A program made the translations under genes and the position numbers. A DNA stretch of 27,334 nt from CAYLLN01 sp036496265 (GTDB taxonomy: Bacteria > Planctomycetota > Planctomycetia > Pirellulales > Pirellulaceae), in the NCBI GenBank assembly GCA_036496265.1, contig DASXLL010000207.1:1-27334 (forward strand). Direction: 5' to 3'. Shown here one piece after another: positions 1-7,495 of the stretch. Positions within the stretch are counted from its first letter, which is position 1; every line of letters starts with the position of its first letter. The notes below the pieces were generated by a model. That model made no database searches. It was not told where the DNA came from and worked only from the letters and a program-made list of their open reading frames with translations.

Positions 1-214
1 ACGCCCGTAAGGCATCCACGAAGTGCATTCGGGAACGCGACGGGACGGCAGGTTCAGATATTGCCACGGGAGTTCTGCGGTGTGTTTTTCGGCGAATGTT
101 ATCAGATTTAAACTTGACCGGACTATTATGGCTTGGTGAAGTTTGGTAAGGACAAAATGTTTTGATTGTTAGGTAAGAAATATCGAATTTCTGTTTTCTG
201 TACGAGATTGTTTC
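1..214. other. Left-edge region with no confident gene
   Basis: No start-to-stop gene can be supported here. The minus strand is open from about position 165 to the left edge, and its translation has a natural composition (for example AELPWQYLNLPSRR). It lacks an ATG in view, so it could be the start of a truncated gene or chance. Plus frames 1 and 3 also stay open from the edge for roughly 35 and 55 codons. From about position 100 to 214 the DNA is clearly more AT-rich than the rest of the window, which fits a promoter or leader for the SET gene at 215, but I see no convincing -35/-10 pair. Confidence 0.3.
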
Positions 215-634
215 ATGAGCGAGCCCCAGCCAAGGCCCACGAACTTGACTTTCGTCGAAATTCCGCTGAGCAACGCTTCCCGGGAAACCGATGAAACGTC
301 TTTCATGCTACGGCCTTCGTCCATTGCCGGAGTCGGCGTCTTCATCACTCATCCGGTGAAGAAGGGAACGTATCTGTCGCTGTTCCTCGACGATACGATC
401 CGACGGATTCCCTACAGTGAGATGAAAAAGGACCCTCAGCTCGAAGCGTTCTGTCTGGTTTATGGCGTGGAGCGCGAGGATTATTGCTGTGTGCCTCACA
501 GCTTCTCCAAGATGGAAGTTGGCTGGTTCCTGAACCATTCCAAAACTCCCAACGCAGGGCGCGACGATGGCTGGCGGGCCATGCGCGACATTGCGGCCGG
601 AGAAGAAATCACAATTGACTACACCGATTGCTAA
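215..634 (+). CDS. SET-domain protein (putative lysine methyltransferase), first of a pair
   Basis: A 139-residue protein that is almost entirely one SET domain. SET domains transfer a methyl group from S-adenosylmethionine to lysine. Visible hallmarks are the N-terminal GVGVF turn (residues 39-43), the cofactor-binding FLNHSKTPN stretch (about 105-113, with the conserved N-H-S) and the closing GEEITIDY motif (129-136) that supplies the catalytic Tyr. There is no pre-SET cysteine cluster, and the protein ends in Cys just after the motif, so the usual post-SET cysteines are absent. About 30 residues precede the domain. The substrate is unknown; bacterial SET proteins may act on ribosomal, histone-like or other proteins. 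A second, diverged SET gene starts 29 bp downstream, suggesting co-transcription. No clear Shine-Dalgarno sequence precedes the ATG. Confidence 0.9.
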   Translation: MSEPQPRPTNLTFVEIPLSNASRETDETSFMLRPSSIAGVGVFITHPVKKGTYLSLFLDDTIRRIPYSEMKKDPQLEAFCLVYGVEREDYCCVPHSFSKMEVGWFLNHSKTPNAGRDDGWRAMRDIAAGEEITIDYTDC

Positions 635-663
635 GTCACAACCTTGTGTTCTGGGAGACCGTC

Positions 664-1047
664 ATGTTGCTTGTCAAAACTTACCTGGACAAGAGCTCGA
701 TCAGCGGGATTGGCTTGTTCGCCGCGGAGCCGATCGAGGAAGGCACGCTCGTCTGGAAGCTTAACGATCTCGACATTGTGATTCACGAGCGGGATTTGAA
801 AGCGAAGAACCTCAGCGACGTGGAGATGCAATTCGTGGAGAGGGTCTGCTACATGAACGGAAACACGTACTACATCTGTATCGATGACGCGCGGTTCATG
901 AACCATTCCAACGACCCGAACACCTATGAAAAAGGCCAAAGCAGCATTGCCCGCCGCCGTATCGAGGCCGGTGAAGAAATAACCGCCGACTATGGCAATT
1001 ACGACGACAGCAAGAAGCACCTGCCTTATGCCCAGAAAGCCGATTGA
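664..1047 (+). CDS. SET-domain protein (putative lysine methyltransferase), second of a pair
   Basis: A 127-residue SET-only protein. It has GIGLFA (15-20), FMNHSNDPN (78-86) and GEEITADY (103-110), so the cofactor and catalytic motifs are intact. The ATG at 664 is preferred over the upstream in-frame non-ATG start at 628 because GGGAG lies at 653-657 at normal spacing and the domain begins right after it. It shares the SET core with the preceding gene but differs strongly elsewhere: the central insert is different and there is no N-terminal extension. That fits an old duplication or two independent acquisitions rather than a recent copy. The C-terminus has a short Lys/His/Asp-rich tail. The substrate cannot be read from the sequence. 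Confidence 0.9.
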   Translation: MLLVKTYLDKSSISGIGLFAAEPIEEGTLVWKLNDLDIVIHERDLKAKNLSDVEMQFVERVCYMNGNTYYICIDDARFMNHSNDPNTYEKGQSSIARRRIEAGEEITADYGNYDDSKKHLPYAQKAD

Positions 1048-1112
1048 CGTCTCGTCCTTGCTCATTTGACAACGATTTCCATATACGTGCTTTCCAGATC
1101 GTCAATTGTCTT

Positions 1113-1961
1113 ATGCGATTGAATTCTTTTAGCGTCATTGTTGGTTGGTTGATTTGCTCCTCGATGTTTGGCGCTGAGCCAACGGGCTTAACGATCGCCT
1201 GGGAAAAGAACTTCCTCACCATCCGCGGAGATTTTCCTGGCGGCGAAATGAAAACGCTGTATCTGGAAGCGTATTGCCGCCCGGGTTCGACGGATCGGGA
1301 CTGGAAGGAGACGGTGATTCTGCATACGGCGGAGCTGGCGGAAACGAGCGCCGACGGGAAGGTGATTAAGCTACGGGACACACTGGCGGATGGTGTCGTG
1401 GTCGAACACACGATCACCGCGGGCAAGGACGAAGTCGATTTTCGGCTGGTGGCACACAATCCAACGAATAAGCCATCGGAGGCGCATTGGGCGCAGCCTT
1501 GCATTCGCGTCGATCAATTCACCGGAACGACGAAGGCCGACTCGAAGGCAGTCGTGCCCCAATATGCCCGCAAATGCTTTCTATTCGTCGATGGCCAATT
1601 AACGCGGCTGCCGACGCAGCCGTGGGCGATGACCGCGCGATATGTCCCGGGGCAGGTCTATGCCGCGCCCGGCGTCGATCGCAACGATGTCAATCCGCGG
1701 CCGCTCAGCTCGATCGTTCCCACCAGCGGCCTCTGCGGCTGCTTCTCCGGCGACGAAAAGCAAATCATGGCCGTCGCCTGGGAGCCCTATCAAGAGATTT
1801 TTCAAGGCGTGCTGGCCTGCATTCACAGCGACTTTCGAATCGGCGGCCTCGCGCCGGGCGAAACGAAGCAGATTCATGGCAAGATTTACATCGTGCCGGT
1901 GGATGTCCCGGCGCTCCTGAAACGGTACGAGCGCGATTTTGCGCTGCAGGCGACGCCGTAA
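1113..1961 (+). CDS. Secreted conserved hypothetical protein
   Basis: Encodes 282 residues from the ATG at 1113. This start puts an N-terminal signal sequence first (MRLNSFSVIVGWLICSSMFG, probable cleavage after FGA), whereas the longer in-frame extension to 1044 overlaps the SET gene and begins with TTG. The mature part appears to be a single all-beta domain with features such as YLEAYCRPGSTDRDW near residue 50 and NPTNKPSEAHWAQPCIRVD near 120, and several Cys residues (about five). The style resembles uncharacterised secreted proteins that I associate with planctomycetes, but I cannot name a family. It follows the SET genes by 65 bp and precedes the dehydrogenase by 27 bp on the same strand, so transcription may be shared. 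No catalytic motif is recognised. Confidence 0.8.
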   Translation: MRLNSFSVIVGWLICSSMFGAEPTGLTIAWEKNFLTIRGDFPGGEMKTLYLEAYCRPGSTDRDWKETVILHTAELAETSADGKVIKLRDTLADGVVVEHTITAGKDEVDFRLVAHNPTNKPSEAHWAQPCIRVDQFTGTTKADSKAVVPQYARKCFLFVDGQLTRLPTQPWAMTARYVPGQVYAAPGVDRNDVNPRPLSSIVPTSGLCGCFSGDEKQIMAVAWEPYQEIFQGVLACIHSDFRIGGLAPGETKQIHGKIYIVPVDVPALLKRYERDFALQATP

Positions 1962-1988
1962 CGCTGCACGTTCGCTAGAATTGGCGTC

Positions 1989-3074
1989 ATGCTCGCAATT
2001 GCCGCTCAAACAGGATCGACTCTGCCTCGATTTGTCGACGCGCCGGAGCCACGACCGCCGGCGGCCGGCGAATTGCTGTGCCGGACGCTGGAACTGGGCG
2101 TGTGCGGCACCGACCGTGAGATTTTGAAATCGGCGAAGCCCTGGGTTCCCGCCGGTGAGGATCGCCTCATTCTCGGCCACGAATGTCTTGCGCGAATCGA
2201 AGCCGTAGGAACTGGCGTCACTGATTTTCAATCGGGCGATTTGGTCGTTCCGGTCGTGCGGCGGGCTTTGCCAGGCCACTCACGGCGACCGGACCTATTG
2301 CCATTCGGCGCGTTCGTCGAGCGCGGAATCGTTCGCGAGCACGGCTTTTCCTTGCCGCTCTGGATCGATCGGCCCGAGCATCTGTTTCGTGTGCCCGCCG
2401 ACATCGTCGATCTGGCCGTGTTCACCGAGCCCCTGACATGTGCCGAAAAGGGCATCAACGAAGCGACCGTTGTGCAGCGAGCGCGGATGACCAATGATGC
2501 GATATGGACCACAACGGAGCCGCCGAGGGTACTAGTGACCGGTATGGGTCCAATTGGCTTCGCAGGCGTCCTAGCCGCCGTCGCCCGCGGCTGGCCGGTG
2601 ACCATGGTCGGTCGCGATCAGCCAGATACCTTTCGCGCGAGGCTCGTCGAGCGACTGGGCGGCCATTATCTACCAACGAATGCCAGCGAACTGCCGCCGG
2701 ACCGCATTGAGGCCGACGGCTACGACTTGCTGCTCGAATGCACCGGCAGCGACGACGTTTTGCTGCACGCCGCCGCCAGCGTGCGGTCCTGCGGCGTCAT
2801 CGTGTGGGTGGGCAGCGACCGCGTGCCCAAGCCGGAAATGCGGAATGTGCAAAAAATGGTTCGCGACGGTTTATTAAGAAATCACATTCACATCGGCTGC
2901 GTGAACGCCGCTGCGCGGGACTTTCGCGACGCCCTCCGCGATTTGTCGCTCTTGGCCAAAGACCGGCGTGCCGAATTGACGGCATTGATCACGGCCCGTG
3001 TGAAGCCAACCGACGCCCTGCCGCACTACGAGCACCGCGAGGCGCAGGGGATCAAGACGGTTGTGATGTATTGA
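1989..3074 (+). CDS. Glucose 1-dehydrogenase-like zinc-dependent alcohol dehydrogenase (MDR family)
   Basis: A 361-residue medium-chain dehydrogenase/reductase, best matched to the archaeal/halophile glucose 1-dehydrogenase type that oxidises an aldose to its lactone with NAD(P). The catalytic zinc ligands fit Cys39 (GVCGTD), His64-Glu65 (GHE) and Glu147 (FTEPLTCAEKG). The Rossmann dinucleotide loop is GMGPIG (185-190). The structural-zinc lobe of classic alcohol dehydrogenases is not intact: between Cys66 and Cys151 there is no cysteine at all. C-terminal residues such as HYEHREAQGIKTVVMY fit the glucose dehydrogenase C-terminal domain. No strong Shine-Dalgarno sequence is visible before the ATG. 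Neighbours do not form an obvious sugar pathway, so the true substrate could be another polyol or sugar. Confidence 0.88.
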   Translation: MLAIAAQTGSTLPRFVDAPEPRPPAAGELLCRTLELGVCGTDREILKSAKPWVPAGEDRLILGHECLARIEAVGTGVTDFQSGDLVVPVVRRALPGHSRRPDLLPFGAFVERGIVREHGFSLPLWIDRPEHLFRVPADIVDLAVFTEPLTCAEKGINEATVVQRARMTNDAIWTTTEPPRVLVTGMGPIGFAGVLAAVARGWPVTMVGRDQPDTFRARLVERLGGHYLPTNASELPPDRIEADGYDLLLECTGSDDVLLHAAASVRSCGVIVWVGSDRVPKPEMRNVQKMVRDGLLRNHIHIGCVNAAARDFRDALRDLSLLAKDRRAELTALITARVKPTDALPHYEHREAQGIKTVVMY

Positions 3075-3091
3075 ATTGCCGAGCCATTGTG

Positions 3092-3159
3092 TGGGAGGGC
3101 GAAGCTCCTGCTGAGCCGAGATTGAGCCACACAGGCTCGGCGGGAGCCTCGCCCTCCCA
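3092..3159. repeat. Long imperfect palindrome, planctomycete-style interspersed repeat
   Basis: Two 26-nt arms (3092-3117 and 3134-3159) are reverse complements apart from three positions, two of which would still form G-U pairs in RNA. The loop is 16 nt. Read as protein, the left arm gives WEGEAPAEP and the right arm GSAGASPS, strings I remember from spurious translations in planctomycete genomes. It sits exactly between two convergent genes (stop codons at 3074 and 3161), so it could work as a bidirectional transcription stop, although no T-tract follows. A half copy occurs at 6334-6360. Confidence 0.85.
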
Positions 3160-3160
3160 A

Positions 3161-4495
3161 TCAGGCCGCCGTCACCGTCGTCAACGTTTCTTCCATCAGC
3201 TTATCAATCGATCCGATCGTTGAAAGCTCTGCCGCGATCGTCGGATGCACAAAAATCCGCACTCGCTTCACATAATCATCGAATTGCTTCGTCGCCAGCG
3301 TATGCACCGCCGGCGAAACTTCGGCCAGTGTGCGATAGACGTTTTCTTTCGGAAAGAAAACCTGGACGGCGAACTCCACCTCGCGTTTGACCGGCGGGGC
3401 GTCGAACAGAATCTCATGCGGCGCAATGCGGCGGCCAATCTGCCGACTCGCGGCGGCAGCGAACGCTTCGCTGGCCGAAACGAGCCACGGATACGGCTGG
3501 CGAGCGATCCGCTCGTACCACTGCCGCTCTTGAAAATGGCTGAATTCCGCCAGTCGCTTGTAGAGGCGCCGCGTGGGGCCAAACAGGCCGACGAGTAGCT
3601 CCGCCGCCGGCTGTCCTTCGGCGGCCGCGACAAGATGATCGATGAACGGCTGATCGGTCAAGCGAAAGAGCTGATCGAGGTCGAGGTCACGGTGCAGCAA
3701 ATAAAACGCCCGCTGCAGCATCGCCGTCGCCGAGCGCACGGCATGATGCCAATAGACCTCGCTAAACATCACATACCGCGAAAACACCATCATTTCGGCA
3801 GCCGTGCGCCCCTTGTGGCTGATCGCCAGGCCGTCGCCCGCTTCATTCATGCATAGCGAGCCAATCAGCCGCTGCTGATCGAAATTGCGGCCGTAGGGAA
3901 CGCCGGCATGCAGGCTGTCGCGGACCAGATAATCCATTTTGTCGATGTCGATCGGCCCGCTCAGCATGCTTTTGAGAATCCGCTGCCGCGTATCGCGTGG
4001 TTTTTCAGAGAGCAGCGACGTGACATCCCGCGGCTGCACATTCCAATCGTCCCGCAGCGTGTCGGCAATTTCGCCTTCGAGCAAAAAGCTATTGGCAAAC
4101 AACTCATGCGTCGGAACGCCAGCCAAGGCCATGTCTTCGATGGCATGACAAAACGGCCAATGGCCCAGGTCGTGCAAAAGAGCCGCGGCAATGAACATTT
4201 CGCCGTCTTCCGGCCGCACGACGGCTGTAAAACGCTCATCGGCCGCAAGCTGCTTGAGATACGTCAAAGCATTGCGATACACGCCCAGCGAATGCTCCAA
4301 CCGCGAGTGGCAAGCGCCCGGATAGACCAGCCCACACAGCCCAAGCTGGCTGATCCGCACGAGTCGCCGCATCTCCGGCGCATCGAGCAATTGCCGCACC
4401 CGATCCGTGAGCGGCACATCGCATTCATGCGGAATCCGCACCAACTGCTTGCGGCTGTCGAGAGCGCGAATTTCGGGAAGAAAGGCAAGCGGCAT
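3161..4495 (-). CDS. HD-domain phosphohydrolase (dGTPase/SAMHD1-like fold)
   Basis: A 444-residue HD-superfamily protein. The metal-binding residues are visible in order: His68 in RLEHSLG, His108-Asp109 in LLHDLGH, and an Asp in IDIDKMDYL (182-190). The arrangement RLEHSLGVY / ALLHDLGHWPFCHAIE / DIDKMDYLVRDS is that of the COG1078-type predicted phosphohydrolases related to dNTP triphosphohydrolases. Likely activity is hydrolysis of a nucleotide or other phosphomonoester, but the substrate is not determined. It is probably cytoplasmic, as no signal or membrane segment is visible. The gene begins 6 bp after the stop of the zinc-ribbon membrane protein at 4502-5200 on the same strand, so the two probably form an operon. 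Its stop codon abuts the palindrome at 3092-3159. Confidence 0.9.
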   Translation of the reverse strand: MPLAFLPEIRALDSRKQLVRIPHECDVPLTDRVRQLLDAPEMRRLVRISQLGLCGLVYPGACHSRLEHSLGVYRNALTYLKQLAADERFTAVVRPEDGEMFIAAALLHDLGHWPFCHAIEDMALAGVPTHELFANSFLLEGEIADTLRDDWNVQPRDVTSLLSEKPRDTRQRILKSMLSGPIDIDKMDYLVRDSLHAGVPYGRNFDQQRLIGSLCMNEAGDGLAISHKGRTAAEMMVFSRYVMFSEVYWHHAVRSATAMLQRAFYLLHRDLDLDQLFRLTDQPFIDHLVAAAEGQPAAELLVGLFGPTRRLYKRLAEFSHFQERQWYERIARQPYPWLVSASEAFAAAASRQIGRRIAPHEILFDAPPVKREVEFAVQVFFPKENVYRTLAEVSPAVHTLATKQFDDYVKRVRIFVHPTIAAELSTIGSIDKLMEETLTTVTAA

Positions 4496-4501
4496 TTTGG
4501 T

Positions 4502-5200
4502 TCAGGTCATCCACCGCGGATCAACACCCATGATCAGTCGCAGTATGACGGTCGTTGCCAGGTAAGCCGCATATTGTAGCGCACCGGTCGTCACTTCCAG
4601 CTCGAAGCTGGCTTGAGCCGCAAAAGCTCCGATCGCCATCATGACGGGCACCACGACAGCCATGATTTGCCAGTTGGGCGGCGCGGAAAGCGGCTTCCAA
4701 TTATTGAAGTACAGAAAAACAAGCCAATAGGCGCCCCAAATGGCGGCGAAGACGAGGCCGCAGGCGAGCGAACGCACCAGCACTTCCGTTCCGCGAAACG
4801 GCTCCAGCTCGTCGTCGCGAAGAAACGTGTAGGTGGCAAAGGCGAGCGGCGGACCAAGCAACGCAGCACCGAGAATCGTAATCAGTTGCGGCACGTGCTT
4901 GCCGTGGAATTGCACGCGGAGCACGACCGCGGCGATCAGCACGACCAGCACCGAGCCCACGATGATCGCGATCTGCGGCGTCGTCAGCCTAACCTCAGTG
5001 CGGGCAATCGGCTTGAAGACCGGCTGGCCGGTCGCAGTTCGATCACCCACAACCTCCGGAGCGTGAATGACGACCTGGTCCTTCAGGTCCGGAATCTTGA
5101 TCGTGCTTTTGCACTTGGGGCACGGCCCCGACTTGCCCGCGAATTTCTCGCTGACTTGAAAGCGGGTGTGGCACTTGATGCAGGTGACGTCGATGGCCAT
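4502..5200 (-). CDS. Zinc-ribbon membrane protein of unknown function
   Basis: A 232-residue protein. The N-terminus is a treble-clef/zinc-ribbon knuckle with Cys7-x2-Cys10 and Cys27-x2-Cys30 (CIKC...CPKC), of the type common at the start of planctomycete regulatory or membrane proteins. A linker to about residue 72 is followed by four or five hydrophobic helices (roughly 75-97, 105-127, 142-165, 178-198 and 205-225). The C-terminal region may be a Yip1-like bundle, but I cannot confirm that. It is the first gene of a likely two-gene operon with the HD phosphohydrolase (6 bp gap). The ATG at 5198-5200 has only a weak upstream purine stretch. Function is unknown. Confidence 0.85.
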   Translation of the reverse strand: MAIDVTCIKCHTRFQVSEKFAGKSGPCPKCKSTIKIPDLKDQVVIHAPEVVGDRTATGQPVFKPIARTEVRLTTPQIAIIVGSVLVVLIAAVVLRVQFHGKHVPQLITILGAALLGPPLAFATYTFLRDDELEPFRGTEVLVRSLACGLVFAAIWGAYWLVFLYFNNWKPLSAPPNWQIMAVVVPVMMAIGAFAAQASFELEVTTGALQYAAYLATTVILRLIMGVDPRWMT

Positions 5201-5612
5201 GCGGAAGAGATTTAAAAAACCAGGGGACAGGGGACAGGAAACACGAGACAGTTTGGCAGACGGAGGCGGCGCGTCAACAAGCGATTCTGCTCATTCTGCC
5301 CATAGCCAATGCTTCCCTTAGCGTGACGGCTTCTCTTTTTAACGCAAAGGCCGCCAAGAAACGCAAAGTGCGCAAAGAGTCACTTATTTCTGAGACTTCC
5401 TTGGCGGTCTTTGCTTGCCTTTGCGGTCTTGGCGTTAAAAACGATAGGGTCGGCACTACGGAACTCGCACGATACTGCGGATAAGCCATGATTTCGCTCA
5501 GAACGATTTTTCGCCATTGAAGGAGCACGACGCGGCGTCTAGCATCGAATGATGGGGGAAGTGGAGGCGAATTGAACAAGCGTGCTGCTTGTTTTGAAGG
5601 AACAGGCTCATC
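5201..5612. other. Intergenic region between divergent genes
   Basis: About 410 bp without a supportable gene, between the start of the zinc-ribbon membrane gene (minus) and the double zinc-ribbon gene (plus). It holds the 106-bp inverted repeat at 5336-5441, listed separately, and must also contain promoters for both directions. The minus-strand frame at 5274-5744 is rejected because it runs through the repeat and over the 5' end of the downstream gene. Confidence 0.7.
5336..5441. repeat. Inverted repeat with 9-nt internal periodicity (CGCAAAG type)
   Basis: The left arm starts TTTTTAACGCAAAGGCCGCC and the right arm is its imperfect reverse complement, ending ...GGCGTTAAAAA. Each arm is made of about four 9-10-nt units, AACGCAAAG, CCGCCAAGA, AACGCAAAG and TGCGCAAAG on the left, with related units on the right. 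The arms are separated by a short AT-rich spacer around 5378-5395. The layout matches the elements at 15016-15096 and 17698-17779 although the unit sequence differs. Role unknown. Confidence 0.8.
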
Positions 5613-6317
5613 GTGATGAAGTTTCTCTGTCCAACCGGTCATCCGCTGAACGCGCCGGAAAGCCTGGCGGGTAAGCCGAGCCGCTGCCCGCGGTGCAACA
5701 CGCCGTTCACCGTTCCCCAGCCCAGCGAAGCGGGCGACGGGCAAGATGCCGCAACCGGCGGCAGTTCACGGATCACGACGGCGGGCGGCAGCGGCACCAA
5801 CCTGTTCCAAGCCGAGGAGATTTTCTATTTTCTTTGCCCCAACGGCCACAAGCTCAATGGCCCGCCAACGCTCAAGGGCAAAGCCGGCAAGTGCCCCGAG
5901 TGCGGTGCGCGGTTTCTGATTCCTACCGATGAAGAAATCGCCGCGGCTGGTGAAGAAGTGATCGGCGGCGAAGAGGAAGGCAGCGCCGCGGGCGACACGG
6001 GCGCGGGCGGCATTGGCCTCAATCGCGGAGATGAATTTGGCATTGCCCCGCCGCCATCAGGAGCGGCCGGCATGGGCTATATCGTCGGCCGCCTGTGGGA
6101 GCGCCGCACCGAAAACAGCGAGCTCGAGATCTTTCTCACCGAGGGCGAGATCATCGCGCCGGACTATTATTCGGAAGTGCTTTCCACCAGCGACTACGGC
6201 GTCTTCGCCATTGAAGAGGGCGACAGCACGTTTTCAATCACGATCATTCCCTGGTCCAGCGTCCGCCGCGCCGGCCTGCGGCGACTCGGCGAGCTGTCAG
6301 CCGATCTGTTTCACTGA
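5613..6317 (+). CDS. Double zinc-ribbon protein with small C-terminal domain
   Basis: A 234-residue protein. Two similar metal-binding knuckles are visible: Cys6-x3-His10 with Cys25-x2-Cys28, and Cys75-x3-His79 with Cys94-x2-Cys97. In each the second ligand is His (CPTGH, CPNGH) rather than Cys, and each continues with a similar L-N-x-P pattern, so they look like an internal duplication. A Glu/Gly-rich linker (about 105-150) leads to a C-terminal domain of some 75 residues (about 155-234) with the pattern GRLWERR...LEIFLTEGE...DYGVFAIEEGD...IIPWSSVRRA. That looks like a small beta-barrel of the Sm/Hfq kind, by pattern only. The start may be GTG 5613 or ATG 5616; AAGG at about 5597-5600 serves either. 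Function unknown. Confidence 0.82.
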   Translation: MMKFLCPTGHPLNAPESLAGKPSRCPRCNTPFTVPQPSEAGDGQDAATGGSSRITTAGGSGTNLFQAEEIFYFLCPNGHKLNGPPTLKGKAGKCPECGARFLIPTDEEIAAAGEEVIGGEEEGSAAGDTGAGGIGLNRGDEFGIAPPPSGAAGMGYIVGRLWERRTENSELEIFLTEGEIIAPDYYSEVLSTSDYGVFAIEEGDSTFSITIIPWSSVRRAGLRRLGELSADLFH

Positions 6318-6360
6318 TTTGGGAGGTTTGATTTGGGAGGGTGAAGCTCCGGCTGAGCCG
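6315..6360 (+). repeat. Half copy of the WEGEAPAEP palindrome preceded by a duplicated 12-mer
   Basis: 6334-6360 repeats the left arm of the palindrome at 3092-3117 with two differences, without a matching right arm. Just before it, TGATTTGGGAGG occurs twice, at 6315-6326 and 6329-6340. The first copy includes the TGA stop of the upstream gene. This looks like a decayed or half-inserted element. Confidence 0.7.
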
Positions 6361-6420
6361 AATCTTCGGCCAGAGTAGCATGGACATCTTGCGCGGGGGC
6401 GCCGCCATTCGGCCGACCGC

Positions 6421-7389
6421 TTAATTGTCTTCCGCCGGCGCCGTCCCATCATCAATATCGGCCAGATAGCCGAGCGTCGTCAGATTGATCGTCGTTCGCA
6501 CGGCCCGCACTGAGCCATCTCCCATCACGAACTGGCATACGCTCGGATGGTAGCTGCCGAAATTGGCCGTCAGCGTTTCCGACGGCGTGCGGGCCAGGCG
6601 ATAACTCGTTCCCGCGCCGCGATAGGCATAGCCCTTGTCGCCGTTGTACGTACAGCCGTCGCTCAGCACCTTGCCAAATTTGCCGACTTGCACGTGCTTT
6701 TCGCCGACCAGAAAGCTGCTGCTCGTGCCGTCGGTGAATTGAGCCCAGCGTTTGCCAATCATCGTCAATGTCGAAGGCGCCCCGACCATCCAATTGTTCA
6801 TCATCTGAAACGCCCCGCGGCATTTCACCAGCGTATTGTCCCCGCCGGAGCTGCCCACGCCGTCCCACCAATAGTCGCGCCCCGTCGAGCCGACCGAGCC
6901 GGCATAATCCGACAGCGCCCCCGGCAACATCGGATTCGTCGTATTGTCGGGCACGTCGAGCGTCGGATCGCCACCGGCCACGCTAATGCTTCCCTGCTGC
7001 CCCATCTTGTGGCTGCGGCGCGAGGGACAAAAATAGGCCGGCACTGCGGCCTGAACCACAGCCGCCTTCTGCGAGTAGTAGCTCTTGGTCAAATCCCACT
7101 GATCGAAAACGGCCTTCTGTTCCAGGTACGGCAGAATCTCGACTGCCCACGTGTACCGGTTGTCGTAGCGCGTGTGCGGCAACGATTTATTGACATCCTC
7201 GAAGTTGTGGACGGCTAAGCCGATCTGCTTCAGGTGATTCTGACATTGCATCCGCCGCGCGGCTTCGCGGGCCGACTGCACCGCGGGCAACAGCAGCGCC
7301 ACGAGCACGCCAATAATGGCGATCACCACGAGCAACTCGACGAGCGTGAAACCGCGGCGGATTGCCCGCCGGCATGTACGTGCTAACAT
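6421..7389 (-). CDS. DUF1559 protein with prepilin-type N-terminus
   Basis: A 322-residue member of the DUF1559 (SBP_bac_10-like) family, which is hugely expanded in planctomycetes. The ATG at 7389 is chosen over TTG 7392. Residues 1-45 hold the type IV pilin/pseudopilin signal RRGFTLVELLVVIAIIG, in which a prepilin peptidase would cut after Gly and methylate the Phe. A hydrophobic helix and the family segment AVQSAREAARRMQCQNHLKQ follow. Near the C-terminus is the family signature SYHPSVCQFVMGDGSVR (the H-x8-DG motif). It is likely exported and surface- or matrix-associated; the exact role of the family is unknown. It lies back to back with the lipoprotein gene at 7496, and the 106 bp between them probably contain both promoters. 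Confidence 0.93.
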   Translation of the reverse strand: MLARTCRRAIRRGFTLVELLVVIAIIGVLVALLLPAVQSAREAARRMQCQNHLKQIGLAVHNFEDVNKSLPHTRYDNRYTWAVEILPYLEQKAVFDQWDLTKSYYSQKAAVVQAAVPAYFCPSRRSHKMGQQGSISVAGGDPTLDVPDNTTNPMLPGALSDYAGSVGSTGRDYWWDGVGSSGGDNTLVKCRGAFQMMNNWMVGAPSTLTMIGKRWAQFTDGTSSSFLVGEKHVQVGKFGKVLSDGCTYNGDKGYAYRGAGTSYRLARTPSETLTANFGSYHPSVCQFVMGDGSVRAVRTTINLTTLGYLADIDDGTAPAEDN

Positions 7390-7495
7390 CAAAACAGCAC
7401 CTGGGAAGAAGAAGCTGGCGCTTTCGGAATAAGAAATAGCAGAGTGGAAAACAACCCGCCTTTGTCGGCTCTAGAACCAAAGTAATGAACCCGTC

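Noticed and set aside
5336..5441. Possible CRISPR or tandem repeat array
   Set aside because: The units are only 9-10 nt, without spacers of constant length, and are arranged as two inverted arms; no cas genes are near.
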